In this document: piece after piece, positions 27,901-39,900 of the stretch
Layout of the letters: each line of letters begins with the position of its first letter
Numbering within the stretch: the first letter of the stretch is position 1
Assembly (NCBI RefSeq): GCF_943734655.1
Contig: NC_071353.1
Coordinates: 148,410,043 to 148,474,042 of the forward strand
Length of the DNA stretch: 64,000 nt
Origin: Sabethes cyaneus
Taxonomy: Eukaryota; Arthropoda; Insecta; Diptera; Culicidae
Direction of reading: 5' to 3'
The notes under the pieces: generated by a model
What the model was told of the DNA's origin: nothing
The model's database searches: none
What the model saw: only the letters and a program-made list of their open reading frames with translations
Program-made: the position numbers and the translations under genes

Positions 27901-30900
27901 GGCACAGAAACTCTTCAGTGGTACCGCTTCGAAGGTTTAATTACAAAAAAGGCCTATGGAATGAATTTGAGGAGAATTTTCAAAACCATAGCGATAGATC
28001 CCATTTGCCTCATTTACCATTTAACAAGCAAATGATGAAAAAGCAAAAAATATCAGAAAATTGTGAATGTTAATATTCAACAACGTTAGTTAGATAGTTT
28101 ATCCCTAAACTCCGTAACAAAATCGAATCATAACGGGCAACTTTATAATGAATATAAAACATAGATCGTGACCAATTACGCTGTAATTCAGTATTGTAAC
28201 GTAATTGAATATGTAGCTATATCCGATTCTTGCGAAACGTAATTTACGATTAACCATTCTTTAATAGCTCGAAAATCGGTTTGTTCCACCATTCCCAATA
28301 CGATAGAGCTACTAGTAAAGCTATCATAAGAAATACTTACGCTATAACAACCATAACGCTTTATTGTTTTACTTTCAGTAGCAGATTAGCTTATATAATG
28401 TCAACTTTGCTTTCCCAGAGTCAATCAACATCTCCAGAATGTGACCAAACTGTTTGCTCCCTCATAAGCAGGGTATCAAAATATCATTCTTCATACGAAG
28501 AAATAACCGACAAAAGAGAAGTGCGATAAACCAGTTATTCTCTGCCTATAAAACAAACATACGTAGCAACCAGAATATATCACAAAACAAAACAACAAAA
28601 TAATAGAACAAACAAATGTTGCGTCACACTAGTGAGCAGGATAACTTTCGGAGAGAATATATTTTGATATACACTCGCTCTCATCAGCACTTGTTTGTCG
28701 CAGGTCAGCTGGTAAAAGTCAGTAACTTAAACCGCCCGGTTAGCTTCGTGGTACGGTGCTGGTCTGACAAGCCAGTCGTCATATGTTCGAATCTCGGTTC
28801 GGCGGTATTTGCTAGATAGAGTTAGTCGGATCGTTACACTAGCCCAGTAATTTTTCTGTACTCTAACAGCCGGCTGCGAAGTCTGTCGATGAAGAAGGGT
28901 AACGTCTAATGACGGTTTAAGCCCATGGCTTTGCTTTTTATCAGTAACTCGAACAAAAGTGATAAACAGCAAAAAACTTAAGAGAAAGACTAGCTTGCTT
29001 TGACCCGAAGTATGGCGTATAATGCTTACCATTGGTAAGTTACCAACATTACCTTGGTAACTACCAAACACTGCCGCTACCGGCACAGTGTGGCATGGTT
29101 TGGTTTGCTTTTCTACATACAATACGTATTGCATACGACAGTGTGTCTCTTCCACAAGCAACAGCATGGTTATCATGAAACATCTGTATCCATGATAAAC
29201 AATACTTATTTTTCAGTTCTCGTTTAACCTTAAGTCTTCTTATTTTGACGTAGAACTACGTCTTACGGCAAGTTTTGAGATAGGGTGTCATTCCAAAAAA
29301 TCGAAAAATGCGAGCGTCACGAAAAATGAAAGGTTTTGAGCGCTAATAGCTCAGCGGTTTTCCGATCGATTTCCAATATTCTTACACCAATCGATCGGAA
29401 AATCTTCTAAGAATTAGCCCAAATGAAGAAAAGTATGGATTCTTGATGTTGAACTATTGAAAAATTGAAAATAATGAACCTATGTTTTACCAGAATTCTC
29501 GCTTCGTGATTGGTTGGAAGATTCTTTGCGATGATCTAAACCTATACCAATTTGATGTCTGTGCTTGGGAAGTAAGCCAAAACAAGTGACAAAGTTTCCT
29601 CATTTCAACAAGATTTCTTAACACCGCGGTTAAACCTAGACCATTTTGATGTCCTTGCTTGGGAAGTACGCCAGAAAGAGTGACAAAGCCCCCTCGTGCC
29701 AACAGATTTCTTACGAACGCGATTGAGCCTAGTCCAATTTTATGTCTGTGTTAGGGAAGTATGCCAGAAAAAATGACAAAAGTTCTTTGTCCCAACAGAT
29801 CGCAAATTCTTTACTGCGAGACGATTAAACGTAGGCGAATTTGATATCTATGTTGGAAAAATGTGCTTCAGTTGTGGTGTTCGGTTATAATACGACTCTG
29901 TATGAATACGCATGCTTGCCGTTTCATTAGAAGTGGAGTGAAAAGATGTGCTGTTGATAAAATAGGATTGAATTGGTAAAATCCCTTCAACGTGGGGAAC
30001 CATGGGTAATAAAAACAATTTTTAATTTCAGTAAGGTAGCAGGAAAGCAATAGTTTGTGTTCTTGATTTTGTTAAATTGTTTTCAAATGCACAATCTTTT
30101 GAGAATTGAACGTATGTAATGTTACTACTTTGATAAATGTTACATACAACGCATATAGCATGTAGATATGTTGCATATAGCATGTATACATGAAGAATCG
30201 AATGATTACAAGCATGAATACATGCTACTATCACTACAAAGGGACTTACGTAGTCCTGCGTCACCTATATATGCGGTCGTGTTTTGTACACAACCCCTCT
30301 GATTTTTTATCCCGATTTTGTCAGCAGATCAATTTTGTTCCACTTTTGTGCTTTTAAACATGATTCATAAAACTTTTCAGTCTGCTTGAAGCTATTCTGA
30401 TTCCCTGTGGAGAGTTTTTGAATAAAATGTGCCTTCTTGACAGTAATTCGGGGTCAAAATTAGAGTATTTTCATACTAAAAGTTCTTTAGTTCCTAAATA
30501 AGCGAAGATAGAGGTATACTATATTCAGCAATGATGTGTATTTTTACTATTTGTACAACTTTGTAAATTTGTAAAAAGTCATACAACAACTATAAAAACA
30601 TCTAAAATAGAAAAACTGATTTTAACGATATTTCATTTATAAGAAACTAGCTGAGTGCCCGATCTTACTCGGGGCGCCTTTGTCTCACAGCGACTTGTAC
30701 ATCAGTTATTGTAACCGAAATGCTTATAATGCAAAAATATAACGCTTGTTCCTCTTTTGGATGTTCCTCCCCATTTGTCAGCTAGCTCCCCCTCTTTTGT
30801 CTACCCGGCCACTTACACATCTGTTTTCTTTACGGAAATCCCTATAAATTGTACTGTTCAAAAAAAGTAGAAGGTGCAAGAATGTTTCTTCCATAGATAC

Positions 30901-33900
30901 AAAAAACCTGCCATTCCTTTCATCTCACTTCAAGACAAAACTTGTTTGTAAACAACGTTTTTAGTTTCACCACCAGGAGCAAGTATGCATTAATTATTGG
31001 CCGAGCCCACTGTGGAACATGCCACATAAAGTTGACCATGGGAAAAACATGGTGTTCTCAGATCAACTACACACTGTTTGAATGATTACCCCTGTGACTC
31101 ATATAGAGTTGACCAGCAACACTTAGCACTATACGGGTCACATTGATTCGGCGCATAATTACACTTGATCTACAAATCTACAGCTGCGAGCATTGCCGTT
31201 TAGTCTTTCCTATTTTGATTTTTTCTGTTGTACGGATAAATTGTTACAGTCATGTGGGCGTTACTTCCCCCTTCCTGTCAGCAACCCCTTGTCATCAGCT
31301 CCCTCTTTTGTCCCACCGTCACTTAAGGAAGAACCGTCCAAACATTTCGGAGTCTTCCCCCTGTTACTCCCTCCCTCTTTTGTTAACGCCTTCAGTTCTG
31401 ATTACCTTATATCAAGGAATACGTATGAAAGTTTGATAAAGAAGGGTTAAGGCGTTTCTGAATTATCGTCTCTCCCCTATCCTACCCACCTTTGTCAATT
31501 ACCGCTGCTGATTCCCTGATGTCAAGGAACATGTGTGCCAAGTTTGATAAGGAATGGTCAAGGCGTTTAGGAGTTATGGCCTCCCCCCTATTAGGAACCC
31601 TCCCATCTATCAGGGAACCTCCCCCCTCGTTTTTGTTAACCCCCCAGTGCTGATTCTTTTATGTCAAGAAACATGTTTGCTAAGTTTGGTGGAGATCGGT
31701 CAAGGCGTTCTGGAGTTATGGTGGAACATACAAACATACTCACGCTCACTTTTATATATATACTAGCTGACCCGACAAACTTCGTATTGCCACAAATTAA
31801 CCTGTGTTGTACACAAATCATGAATCTCGGATGATCTTTGTCACAATTTCGAGTTTTGCAAGTTTCTGAGGAGTTCAACCTTAGATGATTCATTTTGGGA
31901 GTTACGTAACTACGAAAGCATCCCAGGTAATCAATAAGCATCACCAATGCTATTCAAATGTAGGCCAATAAGCATTTAAGTCGCCTTAAGTAGCTTTTAA
32001 GTAGCTACTTTACTGATAACCTTCTTATAGTGCTGACAATGCTAATTTACAGCTAATTACCGACAGGAAGAATTTGAATACAATTTTAAATGCCAATTTA
32101 CAACACCTATGCAGTCAAAAAGCTAATATACAACAACGTGCAGTATAAAATGCCAGATACGCTGATTTGCTGCTTATGCTGAATGCTTGTTAGTTACCAG
32201 GAATGGGTAGTTTAATATACAAATTTGCAATTTTTCCTCACAGTAAAGTAGAAAACCATTCCCCTGTCCCCTCATTGCATACCCAGAAAGCGGATAGTAA
32301 TATTCGCCATGATTGTACAACATTTCGCCGAATATCATTTTGCGAAAAATCTTAAGCGGAATGTACCATTTCACGGAAAACTTTTTTGTGGAAAGTACCA
32401 TTTCGCGATCGTTTCCTTACTCGCTGTCGCTCGCTCCAGGAAACCAACGTAGACTTAGGAAAACAAATAAACCTAGACAGTAGTGATTTCTGCGGGGAGT
32501 TGCCTCCCCCCAGTGGGCAACACTCGCTGCCGTCTCTGCCTGAATGATCTAGTGTTACTAGAGATAGTTTTTGTGGTCTTGTTATTGACTAATGTTTTAT
32601 GGAAGAGTCTCGAATTTCTCGAGTTCGATTAGTTTTTGAGTTTCGCAGAAAATTCTGTTTTATTTGTATGTGAGTCCATATCCCCCTACCACAGGGGTGA
32701 GAGATCTCTAACTATCATAAAATAAATTCAAGACTCCAAAATCTCCCACATGCCAAATTTGGTTCCATTTGCTTGATTAGCTCTCGAGTTATGAGGAAAT
32801 TTGTATTTCATTTGTGTAGAAGCCCCCCTCTTAAAAGGGAGATGGGTCATAACTCGCTTTCTAAAGAAGAGAGGGGTCTCAATTTACCATAGAAAAAAAT
32901 CTTGCCTCCAAAACCATTGGTTCAGTAGTTTTTGATTCTATGAGGAACATCCCGACAAACAGACAGACAGACAGAAATGCATTTTTATATAGAAGATATA
33001 GATAGGATTTTTCTACCTTTGGTGAAGAGATAGAAGGTTACTGTCTTCAGCCAAATTTCTTGTAATAATATGCTGTAAAACTTTGCCGAACACATGTGTT
33101 ATATTGAAACTGAATAAAAGTAAATTTTTTATTACACTTTTAGGGGAATTAATCAAAATTTGAATTTCGCTGGACGATAGAACTTTTAATTTTAGGAAAG
33201 TCTTCCAAAGATTCCATTAACCTAAAACCACGTTTTCCCACTCAAAGCTAATGCGCTCCAAAAAAGGTTCTGGGTCAGTGTGCTGTGCCCGGTTCATTGA
33301 GTTTTCGATTGACCAATTGGGGGTTAAAATTTTATTTTTAGTAGAAGTCTTCGATATTGCAAGGTCTTAAGTCTTGAATTATCTTATTAATTTATCATTA
33401 ATTATCATGTTGGTCAATATGATATCATCCAAATATATTTAACCCTCTAACGGGCAACACCGTAAAAACGATGCGATCAAGCTAATGATTATCTGATTTT
33501 CATGCAAAAATAATGATCTGGAGGAGCGCTAGGTAAGAAAAAGTCCAATTTCTCTTTTTCTTTTTTCATGTCTAACGTTCTGCCCAGATATTTTTTCAAT
33601 TCAGATATATTACAAAATTAAAATAATGCATGAAATTTACTCATAGAAATTATTTTTAGGTCAATCATTTTGTTCTAGATGTCCTTTTCCTTCAAAAGTA
33701 AAAAACGGAATATTCGCGCATTAATTATTTTCGGAATTTTTCGGAATTTTTGTTTTCGAAAGATGATAACTTTTGAATGCATGGTTAGAATATTATGATA
33801 TTAGTATCAAAATGTCAAGAAATCTGTTCTGAACACATTTTTCATATTGCCAATTAAAAACAAATTTCGTATGCGGCTCTGGAGCTCCAAAAGCGAAGGC

Positions 33901-36900
33901 CGTCTACAGACGGTCTTACCCGTTAGAGGGTTAAAAGACACTTAAGTTTCTTACCGAACTTCTCCAAAGAAACCATCATTTTTTTTTTGAGAAACCATCA
34001 TTGTGAAACTACTCGTTATGAAAAAGCGCGTGATTTTGATGGTTCCATTCCACCTCAGTTTGCCTGATTTACGCTGATTTTGTTCATTCAATTCATTTTT
34101 GTAGTTTTTCCGGAACGTTCTCTGAATGTTTTGTTTATATTTTTCGACAGAGTGCCCAGATTACTTCCATGCGGTACTCTCGAATGAGATCAAAATTTAA
34201 AGCTATCCCAAAATGGCTACGAAATGCCTCTGAAAACTTGAAAAAGCCGAAATAATAAATAATTGTAAATTACACACTAGTCAGTGCCAGTAGTGACCAA
34301 TAATTGGCCACAAATGTTGCGATAAGAGTGTATTAAAACAAAAACTCAAATTGCAAACCTTGCTCATTGTTATCGAAAACGGTCCAACATCGTGCCGAAA
34401 CCGTCATTTACCCTTTTTCGACATTTCGACCTCGGTTGGAACCTCTCCAGGACTTTCGCCAGGACTTTGGACTTTCGCAACGTAATAAGGCAAGGGAGAG
34501 GTAGCAGCGCACTGGGCTGGGCAATATTGTTAAATGAACAGCGTAAATGTCAGCACATTTTAAGGGCATAGCAGTTCCGTACTTGCTAATTGATGGCGAA
34601 GGAAAGTACAACACACCGTCCGTCCGTCCGTCCGTCGTATTGTCTGCGATGGATGGCATGCACAATTACTTACACACCGCGTTACTCGTACACGCGGCAG
34701 GTACTTACCGGAGGTCGTGGTTGGAAGACGCACGGACGGACGGACGGACAGTAGGTGAACGTGAAAAGAATGTCACATTTATCTGGTTTCGACAAGGGGT
34801 TGACACTCCAGAGTGTGTGTAACCTGTAAGTAAGGTTGTTTGCTTGTATAAACGTTATCGCGATTCTCGCGCCGATGATGATATCGTTATCTTCTTGTTA
34901 GAGATTCGGGTGTGCTATCAGCCAGCAGCTTGGTCTGGGTGGATACTGAACGCGCTGCTGATAGAGGGAAAAAAATAAACTGTAACAAGTGCGCGATTCG
35001 GGTTTGGATCGACTACGCCGCGGTAGTCGCACCCGAAGGCGGGTGCCCTTTTATCGGGCCATAATACCCTCGTCCGTCAGTTTGCTTCAGGTTCTGAGAG
35101 CAGCTGAAAGTGTCTTCAAGAGTTTTCCATACTCAAACGTACTTTGGGAGTGTGTCATCCACAGCGGCGGTGCTTGTCTTGTGACATATTTGAATATCGA
35201 GTGCTACACGGGGGATGACATTTTCACGGTTGTTTTGTTTTCTCCAGTTTTCGCGGAGGGCTTAATCGTCGGTGGTGGTGATGTTTGCTAATTGGCCCGC
35301 TGTCATCGCGACATGATGACGTACGAAATCGGTCTCAAGTGTGGTGAACAGAAAAAGGTTCTACGTGGAATGCAAACAGCAGGCAGGTCGTCGTAATCAG
35401 CCGATGTGTGTTTGCTCGCAAGGGGACGACAAGTGCGAATGCCATTAAACAGGGCAGTGGGTTGGAATTGAACAACATCGAGAACAAGACGTGCGAATGC
35501 TTGCACGAAAAACTTGCTCGATTCAGCCCACTGGCTGGCCTGGTTTCTCTGAATTGAAAACCATATTTTCGTGACCAAGTTTCTGTGTGACTCACTGTGT
35601 ATTTGCTCGGTCGCACATTTTCTTCGCGCAGACAAGTGTGGCAGTTGTAAAATTGCAACCACCTGCAGCGGTTTTGTCAATCAAAAACAATTGTTTTGCT
35701 GCTGGCAAACAAACAAGTAGAGTGAAACTAAACTGGAAGAAAAAAGTAAAATCGCAGTGCCATGTTCTCGGTAAAATTTAAAGTGAACGATGAAAACGGT
35801 CGTCGAAAGCGACGGGAACCGCAAACCTCGAAGGGAGGAGCGAGAGGTGGAACCCAACTGACAGAAGGAGCGGGAGGCGGAGGAGGTGGTCGCAGATTCT
35901 CCAGTCACTCGCTGGGTAGAAACTTGCGGTCACCGACTCCGTCGGTGGTGTCGACCGCTTCTTCCAGTTTGAACAGTATTCTGACGAACGGAAGCGGTTC
36001 GAAGGGTAGGAAAAAAGCCAAGGATGACAAACGTCGGATACGGATTATTACCAACGTTCAGGAGGCCAACGGCGGTGGTAAACACTTTCGGGGTAAGAAC
36101 TATGCATCATGCACACACGACGTCAGTGCAGTGGTTCGTTCAAGTGAAGTTGATTCAGTGAAGTTCCACGGCTTCCATTCTAGAGAGCATATATGACTCA
36201 ACTATAATAAGCGATAAGCGCTTACTCTATGTTTTTGTATTTCATGCGAAAATTGTAAGGTTTGCGGGAGCGTAGACAGAGCGCGGGTAAGGTGGAAGTC
36301 AGAGGGAAATCATAGAACGACGTTGCAATACCTGGTGCCGTGGTGGAGCGATAAGATAAAGTTTTTTCCCTTGTGATGCTAACTCAGTACAGTGCAGTGG
36401 GGTTGATCCCAGTGTTGGTTTCTTTGGAAGGAGGGAGTATGCGAAGTCTAACCAAAAAAGTCATTAAAACTATTTTTGAAATCATTTTCAAATCATCTTA
36501 TACACTAACATGATAATTATTGTAATCATGGAAATGAGAACAAATTTTACTACTTGATTTACAGTGGTTACAAGAAACAGAAATCTTGAGACACACGGTA
36601 TGTCTCGTCACTTTGTTTTATATTGCACTAGCTGACCCGACAAACTTCGCATTGCCACAAAGAAAACTATGTTGTACATAAATCATGAATCTCGAATGAT
36701 CTTTGTCACAATCTCGAGTTTTGCAAGTTTCTGAGGAGTTCAACCTTAGATGATTCATTTTGGCAGTTACGTAACTATGAAAGCATCCCAGATAACCAAT
36801 AAGCATCACCAATGCTATTCAAATGTAGGCCAATAAGCATTTCGGTCGCCTTAAATGCTACTTAAATGCTGTTTTGGCAAAATATACAGCTACTTTACTG

Positions 36901-39900
36901 ATAACCTTCTTATAGTGCTGATAATTCTAATTTACAGCTAATTACCGACATGAAGAATTTGAATACAATTTTGGATGCCAATTTATAACACCTATGCAGT
37001 CAAAAAGCTAATATACAACAACGTGCAGTATAAAATGCCAGATACGCTGATTTGCTGCTTATGTTAATGCTTATTAGTTACCAGGAATGGGTAGTTTAAT
37101 ATACAAATTTGCAATTTTTCCTCACAGTAAAGTAGAAAACCACCATGAGGGGACAGGGGCCCTCATTGCATAGCCAGAAAGCGGATAGTAATATTCGCCA
37201 TGATTTACAACATTTCGCCGAATATCATTTTGCGAAAAACTTTAAGCGGAATGTATTGTTTCACGGAAAACTTTTTTGTGGAAAGTACCATTTCGCGATC
37301 CTCTTCTTACTCGCTGTCGCTCGTTCCAGGAAACCCAGGTAGATCTAGGAAAACAAATAAACCTAGACAGTAGTAATTTCTGCGGGGAGTTGCCTCCCCC
37401 CAGTGGGCGGCGCTTCCGACGGTGGGTCGCCGGCAACACTCGCGGCCGTCTCGTCCTGAATGATCTAGTGTTACTATAGATAGTTTTTGTGGTCTTGTTA
37501 TTAGTAATGTTTTATGGAAGAGTCTTTAATTTCTCGAGTTAGATTAGTTTTTGAGTTTCGCAAAAATTTCTGTTTTATTTGTATGAGAGTCCATATCCCC
37601 CTACCATAGGGCAGGGGTGAGAGGTCTCTAACTATCATAAAATAAATTCAAGACTCAAAAATCTCCTACATGCTAAATTTGGTTCCATTGGCTTGATTAG
37701 TTCTCGAGATAAGAGGAAATTTGCATTTCATTTGTATGGGGGCCCCCCTCTTAAAAGGGGAAGGGGTCATAATTCACCATAGAAAAAATTTCTGCCATCT
37801 AAAACTCCCACATGCCAAATATGGTTCCATTTGCTTGATTAGTTCTCGAGTTATGAGGAAATTTGTATTTCGTTTGTATAGGAGCCCCCCCTCTTAAAGT
37901 GGGGAGGGGTCCTAATTCACCATAGAAAATATTCTTGCCCTCGAAAACTTTCACATGCCAAATTTTGTTCCATTTGATTAATTAGTTCTCGTGTTATGAG
38001 GAAATTTGTATTTCATTTGTATGGAAGCCCCCCTCTTAAAAGGGAGAGGGGTCATTATTCCCCTCCTAAAGAGGGGAGGGGTCTCAATTCACCATAGAAA
38101 AAAAATTGCCTACAAAAACACCCACATGCCAAATTTTGTTCCATTTCACAGTGGTCCAAACAGCGAAATACGTGATCGTTTGATATAGCGCCAAAACGTG
38201 AAGTTTTTCGCATATGGTGTCTTTAGGAACATTTCTTGGTATAACAAGGCCCTTCTTGTGAGAGAAATCTTTGGGTGATTAATTCTCTTAAAAGTGAGAT
38301 ACGAAATTTATTTTCTCGTATATTCGAGATACAGGTTTGGTACTCTCGGCAAAGTTGTAGTGAATATCATTACAAACAACTTTGTCAAAGACACCATGCT
38401 TGTAACTCTTCATGGAAATTGTCTATGAAGCGTTATTCGTGGACAAACCCTTCAAAACAGTTTTTAAACCCTGACTTATTCTGGTTACCTTTTATGTGTT
38501 CATAGTATTCTAGAAAGTTGTTTATCTTGCTAAAATCAACGTTTTTGTAAAACATTGTTATACGCGGTTTTCTGTAGTTTCGGAGATTTTGAGCATTTTT
38601 GATGAAAAATAGTACTACTTTGAGCTTAAATATTTCCCAAGGTGGCAAATGGTGGCAGATCAAACAACTCCTACTTAAAAGTACAACAAAAAGATGAGTT
38701 GCTTATTTTATTATTGGTTTGAGTAAAGTTAATTGTTAACTGCTTGTTAAATCGAGTTTTCTAATTAAATAGTTATTTAGTCATTCCGAGAAAATTCGGC
38801 CTTCTGTACGCTTTGAAATAAAACACTGATGAAGCCTGCACGTCGTAGGCGAACTACGTGTCTGTTGCAAATAAATATTAAATAGTGGGATTCAATCGAA
38901 AAGTTTTTTCTTTTCTTTGATTTCACATTTCAATTGTCATTTTCTTCACTTGCTATTACTCACAATTGTACAAGAAAAGCAAAAAGCGAAGAAAATCAGT
39001 TAATTTAAGCATGTAGGTGTAGTGGTGTAGAGGATTAAAATACTAGTGAGTTGATTTTTCCAAATAAATTTATACAAATTTCATACAAATTTTGCGCATT
39101 AATAGATGCTCTTTTCAATCCATAGATACTAGAGCTTAGAAATGTTATTTGAAAAATAGGAAGTAAACGCTGCACGGTAGTAACTTTGTACGATTTGTTT
39201 TCGTTAGTGACATTTTAAAGGACAGATGTCTTATGTCATGTATCATGTTTTAATAAATAAATCAAAAATGACAAGCACTGGAAATCATATCGATCATATT
39301 TCCCATTCTCAAGCATGTTTAAGGCGCAGCTTTTGCACTATTTTTCGACCTCATCTTGTTTTTCTAACCCTCTAACATTGTAAAAACGATGCGATCAAGC
39401 TAATCAAGTCTATCTTTTCATGAAAGTACATTCAAAAGAAGCTTAAGTTTTGATTTTCATGCAAATATTATTATCTGAAAGAGCGCCAGCTAAGAAAAAG
39501 TTCAATTTCTCTTTTTCATATCTAATGCTCTATTCAGTTATTTTTTCTAATTCAGATATATTGCAAAATTGAAGCCAAGCAAACTAATAGTGAAATTTTG
39601 AGATTAATTATTTTGTTGTCGATATCCTTTTTCTTCAAAAGCGAAGTATAATAATAATTTTTCTGAACTCTTGTTTTTCAAAGATGCTAACTTTTGAACG
39701 CATGGTATTAATATCAAAATATAAAAAAAATCTACTATGAACACATATTTCATATTGTCAATTCAAAACAAGTTTCGTATGTGGCTCTGAAACCCGAAAG
39801 TTAAGGCCGACCGATTATAAAACTAAATAAGGTGTTCATCAAGTAACATAAATTACGCTTACAAGTATTTACGCAGCCAAGGAAAGAAAATATAATTGTT

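Noticed and set aside
28730..28800. Possible genuine tRNA gene because of the B box
   Set aside because: No tRNA cloverleaf can be formed and the sequence is the head of a repeated SINE found many times in the window.
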